A stretch of 64,000 nt of DNA from JAFLTL01 sp964389525 (GCA_964389525.1 CAYMEX010000005.1:62001-126000), one strand, 5' to 3'. Positions 16,000 through 24,818 are shown, numbered from the stretch's first letter. Numbers and translations: made by a program. The notes: generated by a model not told the origin, from the sequence alone.

Positions 16000-16845
16000 A
16001 TGAAGACACGTGATATGCTGGTCGACGAGCTGCTCGACCTCGCGTTTGCTGAAGATATAGGTGATGGTGACCACACCACTCTTTCGACAATACCTGCCGA
16101 TGAGATGGGACGTCAGCGTCTTGTCGTGAAAGAAGAGGGAATACTGGCCGGTGTGGAAGTAGCGGCCAAGGTGTTTGAAAAACTCGATCCCTCGCTCAAA
16201 ATGACGGTGATGATCGGCGACGGCGCTCATGTGCGTCCGGGCGACATCGCTTTCACGGTCGAGGGCCCGGTGCGTTCGCTCCTCATAGCTGAGCGCACGA
16301 TGCTCAACATCATGCAGCGTATGAGCGGCATAGCCACTACCACCGCGCGCTATCAGCAGCGGCTCGAGGGGCTGCACACCAAGGTGCTCGACACGCGCAA
16401 GACCACACCGGGCATGCGCATGCTCGAGAAGGAGGCCGTGAAGATCGGTGGGGGATGCAACCACCGCATCGGCCTGTTCGACATGATACTTATCAAAGAT
16501 AACCACGTCGACTTTGCCGGAGGCATCATTCCGGCTGTCGAGCGCGCCCGCGCCTACTGTCGTGAGAAAGGTCTTGACCTGAAAGTCGAGGTGGAGACAC
16601 GCAATCCGCGCGAGATCGACGAGGCGCTGCAGGCCGGTGCCGACCGTATCATGCTCGACAACTTCACTGTCGAGGCTACGCGTGAGGCTGTGAAGCAGAT
16701 TGCCGGACGCGCCGAGACCGAGTCTTCGGGCGGAATCACAATCGACAATCTCCGCGAGTATGGAGAGTGCGGCGTCGACTTCATTTCGGTAGGCGCGCTC
16801 ACGCATTCGGTCAAAGGACTCGACATGAGCTTCAAGGCATATTGA
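16000..16845 (+). CDS. nadC: Nicotinate-nucleotide pyrophosphorylase (carboxylating)
   Basis: 281 residues, standard length. Motifs for the quinolinate phosphoribosyltransferase family are clear: EDIGDGDHTT, TVEGPVRSLLIAERTMLN, DTRKTTPGMRMLEKEAVKIGGG, CNHRIGLFDMILIKDNH, EVETRNPREIDEAL and IMLDNF. It converts quinolinate and PRPP to nicotinate mononucleotide in de novo NAD synthesis. Monocistronic, ending at a bidirectional terminator shared with enolase. nadA and nadB are not in the window. Confidence 0.97.
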   Translation: MKTRDMLVDELLDLAFAEDIGDGDHTTLSTIPADEMGRQRLVVKEEGILAGVEVAAKVFEKLDPSLKMTVMIGDGAHVRPGDIAFTVEGPVRSLLIAERTMLNIMQRMSGIATTTARYQQRLEGLHTKVLDTRKTTPGMRMLEKEAVKIGGGCNHRIGLFDMILIKDNHVDFAGGIIPAVERARAYCREKGLDLKVEVETRNPREIDEALQAGADRIMLDNFTVEATREAVKQIAGRAETESSGGITIDNLREYGECGVDFISVGALTHSVKGLDMSFKAY

Positions 16846-16880
16846 TCATCGGTTAAAGACAGTTTCTAAGATATAAAGAA

Positions 16881-16909
16881 GCAGGGCGCCGGAATTTCCG
16901 ACGCCCTGC
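16881..16909. terminator. Bidirectional terminator between nadC and eno
   Basis: A strong stem GCAGGGCG...CGCCCTGC with inner CGGAA/TTCCG pairing and T-rich sequence on the plus side lies between the two convergent genes. Confidence 0.8.
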
Positions 16910-16937
16910 GTTGTTATTGTCTGTCCGGTTTTACGGA

Positions 16938-18245
16938 TTACATGGGACGCTTGGTCTTTTTGCCCCAGCCGTAGGTGGCAGCTGCGCCGAGTTCCTCCTC
17001 GATGCGGAGAAGCTGGTTGTACTTGGCCATGCGGTCGCTGCGCGAAGCCGAACCGGTCTTGATCTGACCTGCGTTGGTGGCAACGGCGATGTCGGCGATG
17101 GTAGCGTCTTCGGTCTCACCCGAGCGGTGCGAGATCACTGCGGTGTAGCCGTTGCGCTGTGCGAGCTCTACGGCGCGGAGTGTCTCGGTGAGCGAACCGA
17201 TCTGGTTTACCTTCACGAGGATCGAGTTTGCGCAACCTTCCTCGATACCGCGCTTCAGATACTTCACGTTGGTAACGAACAGGTCGTCGCCTACGAGCTG
17301 GCAACGGTCGCCGATGAGGTCGGTGAGAACCTTCCAGCCTTCCCAGTCGTCCTCGGCCATGCCGTCCTCGATCGAGTCGATAGGATACTTGGTGATGAGC
17401 TCCTCAAGGAACTTAGCCTGCTCGGCGCTGGTGAGTTTCTTGCCGTTGGGCTCCTTCACTGTGCCGTCCTTGAGCTGGTGGTAGTCGTAGACACCGTCCT
17501 GATAGAACTCCGACGATGCGCAGTCGAGGCCGATGGTTACGTCCTTGCCGGGTACGTAGCCGGCCTTTTCGATAGCCTTGATGATCACGTTGAGGGCGTC
17601 CTCGGTGCCGTCGAGAGCGGGAGCGAAACCGCCTTCGTCACCTACTGCGGTCGAGAGGCCACGCTCGTGGAGCACTTTCTTGAGGTTGTGGAATACCTCG
17701 GTGCCCATGCGGATACCCTCTTTGAATGTGGTAGCGCCGATCGGACGGATCATGAACTCCTGGAAGCAGATGGGAGCGTCGGAGTGAGCGCCGCCGTTGA
17801 TGATGTTCATCATCGGAACGGGCAGAGCGTAGCTGTTGCAGCCGCCGATGTATTTGTAGAGAGGCATGTCGAGGTACTCGGCTGCAGCCTTGGCAACTGC
17901 GAGCGATACGCCGAGGATGGCGTTTGCACCGAGGTTGCTCTTGGTGTCGGTGCCGTCAAGTGCCAGCATCTTCTCGTCGATTGCGATCTGGTCGAGAGCG
18001 CTCATGCCTTTGAGGGCCTCGGCGATCGGGCCGTTTACGTTGGCTACGGCCTTCTGTACGCCCTTGCCCATGTAGCGGCTCTTGTCGCCGTCGCGGAGCT
18101 CGAGTGCCTCGTTGACGCCGGTTGATGCGCCCGACGGAACCGATGCACGGCCGCGTACGCCTGACTCAAGGATAACGTCCACTTCTACAGTGGGATTGCC
18201 GCGTGAGTCAAGTACCTCGCGGCCGATGATCTTCTCAATCTTCAT
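16938..18245 (-). CDS. eno: Enolase
   Basis: 435 residues, full length. Signature blocks: SRGNPTVEVDV, GASTGVNEALELRDGD, PVPMMNIINGGAHSD, the metal and catalytic residues in ASSEFYQDG and SIEDGMAEDDW, and SHRSGETEDATIADIAVA near the C-terminus. It interconverts 2-phosphoglycerate and phosphoenolpyruvate. A TATCTTTG -7 box (complement of 18288-18295) lies about 43 nt upstream of the start, consistent with its own promoter. Convergent with nadC. Confidence 0.99.
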   Translation of the reverse strand: MKIEKIIGREVLDSRGNPTVEVDVILESGVRGRASVPSGASTGVNEALELRDGDKSRYMGKGVQKAVANVNGPIAEALKGMSALDQIAIDEKMLALDGTDTKSNLGANAILGVSLAVAKAAAEYLDMPLYKYIGGCNSYALPVPMMNIINGGAHSDAPICFQEFMIRPIGATTFKEGIRMGTEVFHNLKKVLHERGLSTAVGDEGGFAPALDGTEDALNVIIKAIEKAGYVPGKDVTIGLDCASSEFYQDGVYDYHQLKDGTVKEPNGKKLTSAEQAKFLEELITKYPIDSIEDGMAEDDWEGWKVLTDLIGDRCQLVGDDLFVTNVKYLKRGIEEGCANSILVKVNQIGSLTETLRAVELAQRNGYTAVISHRSGETEDATIADIAVATNAGQIKTGSASRSDRMAKYNQLLRIEEELGAAATYGWGKKTKRPM

Positions 18246-18338
18246 AACTTAGAAAGCTATTTAGTTTGTGTAAATTGATTCTATGCCCAAAGATAATGCT
18301 TTTTTGTTAAAATCACTGCGAAAAATGTCAAAGCAATA

Positions 18339-19196
18339 CTAATTTCCGTAACCGGTTATCACTTTCACACGCAGTGGGTCGGCGCCGGCGGCTATGGCGG
18401 CGAGCGCGTCGGCCTCGGCGTCTTTCTCGCGGTAGCGGCGGCGGTTGAGCAGCGAGCGCGCCACGAGCAGGTCGGGATCGCCGGGAGCAAGCTCAAGGCC
18501 CTTGGCGATGTCGTCGGCTGCCTCGCCCAGATCGTCGACGCGTATGTTGCAGATCGCGCGTGCGGCATACAGCTCGGGCGATGCCTCGTGGCGTATCAGC
18601 CGCGCGTAGTAGGGGATGGCTTCGCCGGGGCGCCCGGTCGCTTCAAGATAGAGCGCGCGGGTGAGTATCACCTGCGTGTTGTCGGGCTCAAGCTCCTCGG
18701 CTTTGGCTATCGACGCCTCGGCCCCCTTGAAGTCGCCGCCGCGCAGCTGCAGGAAACCGAGCTGCAGCCAGGGGTCGAAAAGTGTAGAGTCGAGCTGCGT
18801 CACAAGCTGGTAGTCGGCGAACGCCTTTGTCTCCTCGCCGATGGCATTGAGCACGCGGGCGCGGTTGGTCAGCACCGTCACCGAGGCCGGAGCCATGGCG
18901 TGGGCGGCGTCGAGTGCGGCTATTGCGGCCGAGTCCTGCCCCAGATAGTAGCGTAGCATTCCGGCGTTGGAGAGCAGCAGCACGTTCGACGGATTCGACG
19001 GCTCGAGGTGCATCGCCTTGTCGAGCAGCTGCAATGCCTTTTCCCACTCTTTGCGGGCGATTGCGGTGTCGGCATCTTCCACGGCTTTCATGTAGGGCGT
19101 GTCGCCCGACGGCACGCTGTCGCTCGCGGCAATCGTCTGTGCCGCAGCTATCGCCGGCATGACCGATATTATAAGGAGAAAGAGTATCTTTTTCAT
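18339..19196 (-). CDS. Exported TPR-repeat protein
   Basis: 285 residues with a signal peptide (MKKILFLLIISVMPAIAAAQT). The body is a row of tetratricopeptide repeats of about 34 residues (for example WEKALQLLDKAMHLEPSNPSNVLLLSNAG and LGQDSAAIAALDAAHAMAPASVTVLTNRA). TPR arrays are protein-binding scaffolds; a periplasmic site is implied. It follows the LptF/G-like permease gene by 18 bases on the same strand and is probably co-transcribed. Partner unknown. Confidence 0.88.
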   Translation of the reverse strand: MKKILFLLIISVMPAIAAAQTIAASDSVPSGDTPYMKAVEDADTAIARKEWEKALQLLDKAMHLEPSNPSNVLLLSNAGMLRYYLGQDSAAIAALDAAHAMAPASVTVLTNRARVLNAIGEETKAFADYQLVTQLDSTLFDPWLQLGFLQLRGGDFKGAEASIAKAEELEPDNTQVILTRALYLEATGRPGEAIPYYARLIRHEASPELYAARAICNIRVDDLGEAADDIAKGLELAPGDPDLLVARSLLNRRRYREKDAEADALAAIAAGADPLRVKVITGYGN

Positions 19197-19214
19197 AGTG
19201 TGGTGGTTGTGGGT

Positions 19215-20390
19215 TCAGCGGCCGCCCGACGCCCTGCGGTAGAGCGCGATGGCCACTATGGTGTAGATGACGTTGGGGATCCACATCGCCACCATCGGCG
19301 ACGTCAGTCCCGACACGGCGAATGTCGACGTCATGGTCATAAATAATATGTAACTGAAACTCAGCGCGAGTCCGATGCCGATATTAAGTCCCATGCCACC
19401 GCGCACCTTCTTCGACGACAGCGACATGCCTATCACGGTCAGGATAAACGCCGCGCCGAGCATGGCGTAGCGGCGGTGGTATTCGATCTCAAACGACTTG
19501 ATGTTGGCCACGCCGCGCTCCTTCTGGCGCTGTATATACTCGTCGAGCTGGGGAGTGGTCAGTGTCTCGTGGTCGTTTTCCGATATCAGGAAGTCGCGTG
19601 GCTCAAACCTGATGATCGTGTCAAGCGAGTTGCCGGTGCGTATTATCTCGCGGCCGTCCTCGAAGTCGCGTATCATGTAGTCGCGCACAGTCCAGTTATA
19701 GAGGGTGTCCCACTTGATGCTCTGCGATGTCAGGCGCGACACGAGCTGTTTGTCGTCAAACGACTCGAGTGAGAATTTGTAGCCCGTGCGCATGTTGTTG
19801 TCATATCGCGTCATGTAGGCTATCTGCCCCGGGGCGACCTGTATCATTATGTTGTTGCCGTAGTCCACGCGCTTGTTCTTCACATAGGTGTTGGTGAACT
19901 CGATGCGTTTGATGTTGGCCGGAGGTATGATGTACGACCCGAGCACAAAGGTGACGATCGCGATCACGGCGGCCGAAGCGAGATAGGGGCGCAGCAGGCG
20001 TTTGTAGCTCACGCCCGACGACAGCATGGCGATGATCTCCGAGTTGCCGGCCAGCTTCGACGTGAAGAATATCACGGCGATGAACGTGAAGAGCGGGCTG
20101 AACTGGTTGGCGAAATAGGGGAGGAAGTTCATGAAGTAGTCGAAGACCGTAGCCTTCAGCGGAGCTTTCAGAAAAGCGTCGAGCTTCTCGTTGATGTCAA
20201 ACATCACGGTGATAGCGAGGATCAGCGCGATGGCAAACACATACGTGCCGAGAAACTGCCCCATGATGTAGCGGTCGAGTATCCTGAACCGGCTCCACAG
20301 GCGTCCGGCCCAGGTGCCCGCCTTGCGGCTTCCGGGAGTTTTCCTGGCGGCTTTGGCTATGCCGCTTCCTATTTTCTTCAGTTTCGTCAT
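19215..20390 (-). CDS. LptF/LptG-family lipopolysaccharide-export permease
   Basis: 391 residues. Three N-terminal membrane segments (about 50-70, 95-115 and 135-155), a large periplasmic beta domain (about 165-295), and three C-terminal segments (about 305-385) match the YjgP/YjgQ architecture. The RILDRYIMGQFLGTYVFAIA start is typical. LptF and LptG form the membrane part of the LptB2FG exporter that extracts LPS and passes it to the trans-envelope bridge. Which of the two this is cannot be decided. It follows tgt by 27 bases on the same strand, as is usual in Bacteroidetes. Confidence 0.93.
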   Translation of the reverse strand: MTKLKKIGSGIAKAARKTPGSRKAGTWAGRLWSRFRILDRYIMGQFLGTYVFAIALILAITVMFDINEKLDAFLKAPLKATVFDYFMNFLPYFANQFSPLFTFIAVIFFTSKLAGNSEIIAMLSSGVSYKRLLRPYLASAAVIAIVTFVLGSYIIPPANIKRIEFTNTYVKNKRVDYGNNIMIQVAPGQIAYMTRYDNNMRTGYKFSLESFDDKQLVSRLTSQSIKWDTLYNWTVRDYMIRDFEDGREIIRTGNSLDTIIRFEPRDFLISENDHETLTTPQLDEYIQRQKERGVANIKSFEIEYHRRYAMLGAAFILTVIGMSLSSKKVRGGMGLNIGIGLALSFSYILFMTMTSTFAVSGLTSPMVAMWIPNVIYTIVAIALYRRASGGR

Positions 20391-20417
20391 TGCAGCGCCG
20401 GCATTTTTGTGTCTCGT

Positions 20418-21548
20418 TTACAGGCGTTGTGTCAGTCGGGGCACCATTGCCTCTTTCCACGCCTTGAAGTCGCCGGCTATCACATGTTCGCGGGCTTCGC
20501 GCGTCAGCCACAGGTAAAACGCCAGGTTGTGTATCGACGCGATCTGCAGTCCGAGCAGTTCGCCCGACACCATGAGGTGTCGCAGATAGGCGCGCGAGTA
20601 TATGCGGTCGACCTCGCTGGCGCCGTCGGCCTCGATGGGCGAGTAGTCGTCGGCCCATTTCTTGTTGCGCATGTTCATTATGCCGTTTTTGGTGAACAGC
20701 ATGCCGTTGCGGCCGTTGCGTGTGGGCATCACGCAGTCCATCATGTCTACGCCGCGGTCGATTGCCTCAAGTATGTTGACCGGCGTGCCCACACCCATCA
20801 GATAGCGCGGACGGTCGGCGGGAAGCACGTCGTTGACCACTTCGATCATCTCATACATCACCTCGGCAGGCTCGCCAACGGCCAGGCCGCCTATGGCGTT
20901 GCCGTCGGCGCCGAGCGACGCCACCTCCTCGGCCGCCTGCCGGCGCAGGTCGGCGTAGGTGCATCCCTGCACTATCGGGAAAAACGTCTGCCGGTAGCCG
21001 TAGAGACCTTCGGTCGACCTGAAGCGCTCCCACCCGCGGTGGAGCCAGCGCATCGTCATGTCGAGCGACTTCTTGGCGTATGCCTTGTCGGCGGTGCCGG
21101 GGGTGCACTCGTCGAGAGTCATCATTATGTCGGCGCCGATCACGCGCTGTATGTCAACGGTGCCCTCGGGCGTGAACAGGTGCTTCGATCCGTCGAGATG
21201 GCTGCGGAACTCCACCCCCTCCTCCTTGAGCTTGCGCGTCGATGCGAGCGAGAACACCTGAAAGCCGCCGCTGTCGGTCAGTATCGGCTTTTCCCAGCTG
21301 TTGAACCTGTGCAGGCCGCCGGCTCCGCGCAGTATGTCGAGCCCCGGCCGCAGATATAGATGATATGTGTTGCCGAGTATGATCTGGGCCTTTATATCGT
21401 CGCGCAGCTCGCTCATGTGCACACCCTTGACCGACCCGACCGTCCCCACCGGCATGAATACCGGGGTCTGTATCTTGCCGTGATCTGTCGTTATCTCTCC
21501 GGCGCGTGCATGCGAGCCGGGGGCGGTTGCCTGTAGCTTGAAATCCAT
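20418..21548 (-). CDS. tgt: tRNA-guanine transglycosylase (queuine/preQ1)
   Basis: 376 residues. Active-site blocks are present: MPVGTVGSVKGVHMSEL, NTYHLYLRPG, DSGGFQVFSL, the nucleophile region DCVMPTRNGRNG, and GLAVGEP. It exchanges guanine for preQ1 at position 34 of tRNAs with GUN anticodons. In the C-terminal segment where most bacterial enzymes have the CxCxxC...H zinc site, this protein has IEADGASEVDRIYSRAYLRHL with no cysteine. A -7 box TAAATTTG (complement of 21581-21588) lies 33 nt upstream of the start. Divergent from the DUF3127 gene. Confidence 0.95.
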   Translation of the reverse strand: MDFKLQATAPGSHARAGEITTDHGKIQTPVFMPVGTVGSVKGVHMSELRDDIKAQIILGNTYHLYLRPGLDILRGAGGLHRFNSWEKPILTDSGGFQVFSLASTRKLKEEGVEFRSHLDGSKHLFTPEGTVDIQRVIGADIMMTLDECTPGTADKAYAKKSLDMTMRWLHRGWERFRSTEGLYGYRQTFFPIVQGCTYADLRRQAAEEVASLGADGNAIGGLAVGEPAEVMYEMIEVVNDVLPADRPRYLMGVGTPVNILEAIDRGVDMMDCVMPTRNGRNGMLFTKNGIMNMRNKKWADDYSPIEADGASEVDRIYSRAYLRHLMVSGELLGLQIASIHNLAFYLWLTREAREHVIAGDFKAWKEAMVPRLTQRL

Positions 21549-21631
21549 TGATGAGTTTTACGCGTTGATAATTGTCCTTACAAATTTAGCGTATTTATCC
21601 CCTTTAATCGCAATATTCGGTGCTTTTTGTG

Positions 21632-21639
21632 TATATTTG
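21632..21639 (+). promoter_or_regulatory. Predicted -7 element for DUF3127 gene
   Basis: TATATTTG fits TAnnTTTG and lies 75 nt before the ATG at 21714. The -33 box is weak. Confidence 0.45.
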
Positions 21640-21713
21640 CATTTACAGCAGTCTGCGCACGCGCCGTTGCGTGCCTCTCTGTAGTCACGTAAAAATTTAT
21701 AAACAAGCCATAT

Positions 21714-22088
21714 ATGGAAATTACAGGCAAAATCATACAGGTCCTGCCGCCTGTATCAGGCACAAGCAAGACGGGCAATCCCTGGAAGAAGCGCGAGTAT
21801 GTGCTCGAGACACAGGAGACATATCCCAAAAAGGTGTTCTTTGACTTTTTCGGCGACCGTGCCGACCAGTATCCGCTTGAGGGAGGCCAGACGATCAAGC
21901 TCAGCTTCGATATAGAGAGCCGCGAGTACAATGGACGCTGGTACACAAGCATACGCGGATGGAAGGCCGAGCATCTCGACAATGCCGCCCCCGTGCAGCA
22001 GAATACCGTAAATGATTTTCCTGTCGACTTCCCGCCCGCTCCGGTAGGCGATGCCGCTCCCGCCGGTTCCGACGATCTTCCCTTCTGA
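21714..22088 (+). CDS. DUF3127 protein (SSB-like OB-fold)
   Basis: 124 residues. MEITGKIIQVLPPVSGTSKTGNPWKKREYVLET and the VFFDFFGDRADQY / IKLSFDIESREYNGRWYTSI blocks mark the DUF3127 family, a predicted OB-fold related to single-strand binding proteins. The C-terminus is a flexible Pro/Ala tail ending in DDLPF, resembling the acidic protein-interaction tip of SSB. Bacteroidetes-specific; function not shown experimentally to my knowledge. Followed by a terminator. Confidence 0.9.
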   Translation: MEITGKIIQVLPPVSGTSKTGNPWKKREYVLETQETYPKKVFFDFFGDRADQYPLEGGQTIKLSFDIESREYNGRWYTSIRGWKAEHLDNAAPVQQNTVNDFPVDFPPAPVGDAAPAGSDDLPF

Positions 22089-22111
22089 GCGGCGTAGAGC
22101 GATTTTGTAGA

Positions 22112-22168
22112 AAGCACCGAAAGGCACCGGCTGAGTCTCCGATAGATATGACTCATGCGGTGCTTTTT
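22112..22168 (+). terminator. Terminator after DUF3127 gene
   Basis: AAGCACCG/CGGTGCTT outer arms, with an inner GAGTC/GACTC pairing, run into TTTTTTA at 22163-22169. It ends 8 bases before the rsgA start, so rsgA depends on read-through or an internal promoter. Confidence 0.75.
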
Positions 22169-22176
22169 TATCTTTT

Positions 22177-23136
22177 ATGAAAGTGGATTACAACTTAGTC
22201 ATACGCAACACGGGCAGCCGCTATGTCGTGCTCACGCCCGACGGCCGCGAGATACAGTGTGCCGCCAAAGGCAATTTTCGCATAAAGGGGCTGCGCACGA
22301 CCAATCCTGTGGCCGTGGGCGATCATGTCGAGATACGTCTGGGAGCCACGCCGGGCGAGGCATTCATCACCAGGGTGTTGCCGCGTGCCAACTATATCAT
22401 ACGCCGCGCGAGCAATCTCTCCAAGGAGTCGCATATACTTGCAGCCAACATCGATCAGGCGCTCTTGGTTGTCACGCTGTTTCACCCGGTCACGTCCACT
22501 ACTTTCATCGACCGCTTTCTTGCCACTGCCGAGGCCTACGGCGTTCATGCCGTCATTGTCGTCAACAAGACCGACCTGATAGACCCCGATACCGACGAGA
22601 GCGAGTATCTCGACGCGTTCAGCTACCTCTACCGCTCGATCGGCTACGACGTGGTCGGGGTGTCGGCGCGCACCGGCGAGGGTATCGGACAGCTTCGCGC
22701 GATACTGGAGGGTAAGATCACTCTCCTTTCCGGAAACTCGGGCGTGGGCAAGACCACACTCATCAACGAGCTCATCCCCGGCCTCGATCTGCGCACCGGA
22801 CATATCTCCGACATCCACGGCACCGGCATGCACACCACCACCTTCTCCGAGATGTTCCCGCTTCCTTCTGGGGGCTACGTCATCGACACGCCCGGTGTAA
22901 AAGGTTTCGGCACGATCGACATGGATCAGCGCGAGATAAGCCATTATTTCCCCGAGATATTTGCCATAGGGCGGCAGTGCCGCTTCGGCGACTGCACCCA
23001 CACGGGCGAGCCTGGATGCGCCGTGCGCGAGGCGCTTGAGCAGTCGCGCATCTCGCAGAGCCGTTATGCCTCTTATCTCTCTATTATGGAAGACGCCTCG
23101 GCCGGAGCGGCCGACAAATACCGCAAGCCTTTCTGA
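22177..23136 (+). CDS. rsgA: Ribosome small-subunit GTPase RsgA (YjeQ)
   Basis: 319 residues with the circularly permuted GTPase order: N-terminal OB domain, then G4 (VVNKTD), G1 (GNSGVGKTTLIN) and G3 (DTPGVK). The C-terminal zinc finger is complete (C-RFGD-C-T-H-TGEPG-C). RsgA helps the late maturation of the 30S subunit and releases on GTP hydrolysis. Its stop shares a base with the start of the HsdR-N-like gene downstream. Confidence 0.97.
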   Translation: MKVDYNLVIRNTGSRYVVLTPDGREIQCAAKGNFRIKGLRTTNPVAVGDHVEIRLGATPGEAFITRVLPRANYIIRRASNLSKESHILAANIDQALLVVTLFHPVTSTTFIDRFLATAEAYGVHAVIVVNKTDLIDPDTDESEYLDAFSYLYRSIGYDVVGVSARTGEGIGQLRAILEGKITLLSGNSGVGKTTLINELIPGLDLRTGHISDIHGTGMHTTTFSEMFPLPSGGYVIDTPGVKGFGTIDMDQREISHYFPEIFAIGRQCRFGDCTHTGEPGCAVREALEQSRISQSRYASYLSIMEDASAGAADKYRKPF

Positions 23137-23621
23137 TGGTCGATCCTGTGCCACTCACATTGCCGCCGGTGCGGTTGCGGCTGCAGCGTTCGCCCGACGA
23201 CGGCGTTATACGCGTATTCGATCCGCTGCGTCGCCGCTGGGTCGCCTATACGCCCGAGGAGCGGGTGCGCCAGCATTTTGTTGCCTTTCTTGTCATGGCG
23301 AAGCAATATCCGCCCGGACGCATGGCCAATGAAGTTTCGCTCAGCCACAACGGACGTTCGCGCCGCTGCGACACCGTCATCTACGATGCTGCCGCGAGGC
23401 CTGTCGCTGTCATAGAGTACAAGGCTCCGTCGGTGCCGGTCACCGAAAAGACCTTCGATCAGATATTGCGCTACAATATGGTGCTCGGCACCCGCTGGAT
23501 CATTGTCAGCAACGGTGTGGATCACTATTGTTGCAAGGCCGATCCCTCGGCTCCGTCAGGCTACACTTTCCGCCGTGACATCCCTTCCTATTCCGATCTT
23601 TTGGAATCTTCAGATTCCTAA
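23136..23621 (+). CDS. Stand-alone HsdR N-terminal-like PD-(D/E)XK protein
   Basis: 161 residues. It has the HSDR_N-type nuclease core without the helicase part of a type I restriction subunit: an Arg-rich helix (TPEERVRQHFVAFLV), then RRCDTVIYD (D79), AVIEYKAPS (E94, K96), and a later ILRYNMVLGTRWIIVSNG. D-(E-x-K) is the metal-binding nuclease signature. No hsdM or hsdS gene is near, so this is not a restriction system. Coupled to rsgA by a 1-base overlap. Possibly a housekeeping nucleic-acid enzyme; role unknown. Confidence 0.85.
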   Translation: MVDPVPLTLPPVRLRLQRSPDDGVIRVFDPLRRRWVAYTPEERVRQHFVAFLVMAKQYPPGRMANEVSLSHNGRSRRCDTVIYDAAARPVAVIEYKAPSVPVTEKTFDQILRYNMVLGTRWIIVSNGVDHYCCKADPSAPSGYTFRRDIPSYSDLLESSDS

Positions 23622-24008
23622 TACATTTCTTACGATCCACCACGCGAAAAAGAGCGTGATGTAGATCCACCCCGCAGTGCGTCCCAGTATGGCGTGGCGC
23701 AGGCGTTCATGCCGGCAGGCACACGGGAGCCATGTGGCCGCAGCTACGAGAGCCGCATATCCGATACCGGCTACAAGAAAAAAATTATAACGTATGGCCG
23801 CTGTGATATCGCCGTGCAGAAACGCATGCAGCGCACGTGTGGCTCCGCATCCGGGGCAGTCGTAGCCGGTCAGAACCTTCACAGGGCATTTGGGCATCCA
23901 GAGCGCGTCGTTCGGATCGACGCACCACACTGTCGCGACTACGGCTGCAAGCGCGGCGGCAACGATTATAAGCCGATAGCTCCGGCAAATGCGCCAAGAA
24001 ATACGCAC
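23610..24008 (-). CDS. DUF2752 membrane protein
   Basis: 132 residues from a GTG at 24008. Three hydrophobic segments and the DUF2752 motif CPVKVLTGYDCPGCGATRALHAFLHGD. Function unknown; small inner-membrane protein. It overlaps the 3' end of the GYF-domain gene upstream by 43 bases, so they are co-transcribed. Such DUF2752/GYF pairs suggest a shared membrane role, which is inference. Its 3' end overlaps the convergent HsdR-N-like gene by 12 bases. Confidence 0.88.
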   Translation of the reverse strand: MRISWRICRSYRLIIVAAALAAVVATVWCVDPNDALWMPKCPVKVLTGYDCPGCGATRALHAFLHGDITAAIRYNFFLVAGIGYAALVAAATWLPCACRHERLRHAILGRTAGWIYITLFFAWWIVRNVLGI

Positions 24009-24454
24009 GCCATGTAGATTATGCTGACTACAAGACCCGAGCAGGCCGACGCGATGGCCCAGTTACGGGCAAGCCGCGACTTGCGGTATGCCTCGTTGTA
24101 GTTGCCGCGCGTCCACTCTGAGTCGACCTGGGCCGCATAGACGATGGAGACGATGCCAAGAGGCAGACAGCACAGTATGGTCGACAGTATCGCCCATACA
24201 AGATTGCTTGAGGGAGCTATCCCGGGCATGGGAGTGCCGGGCTGAGGGGCATAGTAGCCGGGAGCGGCGTAGTTGGGTGTCGCCTGGCTTCTGAAGATAT
24301 ATGCCAGCTCCGATACCTCGCCGGCGGGCTTCCAGTCGTTCATGCCGGCGCACCACACCATGGTGCTTGCGGTTACACCGTTGGCCGTCAGCTGCGACTC
24401 GTCGACCGGCCCGTGCTGGGCATTGCTGCTGTCCAGAAAGTAATACTGTGCCAT
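23966..24454 (-). CDS. GYF_2 (DUF4339) plus CD225-like membrane protein
   Basis: 162 residues from the ATG at 24454 (MAQYYFLDSSNAQHGPVDES). An N-terminal GYF_2 domain (about 1-55, with GPVDESQL and VWCAGMNDWKPAGEV) is followed by a Pro/Gly/Tyr-rich linker and a CD225/dispanin-like domain with two membrane helices (about 85-110 and 135-160; CLPLGIVSIVYAAQV, YRKSRLARNWAI). The set is common in Bacteroidetes, with unknown function. The start codon lies 15 nt from the end of the second MITE copy, which must supply most of the upstream region. Confidence 0.88.
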   Translation of the reverse strand: MAQYYFLDSSNAQHGPVDESQLTANGVTASTMVWCAGMNDWKPAGEVSELAYIFRSQATPNYAAPGYYAPQPGTPMPGIAPSSNLVWAILSTILCCLPLGIVSIVYAAQVDSEWTRGNYNEAYRKSRLARNWAIASACSGLVVSIIYMACVFLGAFAGAIGL

Positions 24455-24469
24455 TTTCAATATATGTTT

Positions 24470-24818
24470 AGAGCTTGTTTAATAATAAATGTTACCGTCA
24501 GGGCGGCCAGTCGTCGAGCAGATTTTTGCTTGTGATGAGGGAGTTATGGGGCTCCATAACGACCGAAGAACAAACGGAAATATGCCGGCGAATGACCGAT
24601 CTGAACCCTTATTTTTTATGTTGTTAATATATCCTGAAGATTATTTCAGTTGTTGATAGAAGCCTGTAAAACCACAAAGTTACGTCTGTTTCGCATAGCC
24701 TGATCGCCTTTCGACATGTTTCTCAGTCGTGTACATCAAGTACACTTCTTCGGCACATGTCGAAATTCATATCAGACTATACGACCCTGGCGGCAACATT
24801 TATTATTAAACAAGCTCT
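24470..24818. mobile_element. MITE-like repeat, copy 2 (349 bp)
   Basis: Same 24-bp terminal inverted repeats as copy 1 (24470-24493 and 24795-24818), the same internal hairpin and the same long palindrome. Differences cluster in the middle AT-rich part (about 24603-24690). It sits between the divergent GYF-domain and acyl-CoA synthetase genes and carries no coding capacity of its own. Confidence 0.85.

Noticed and set aside
23136..23621. Type I restriction system
   Set aside because: Only the nuclease-like N-terminal domain is present; no helicase part, hsdM or hsdS nearby.
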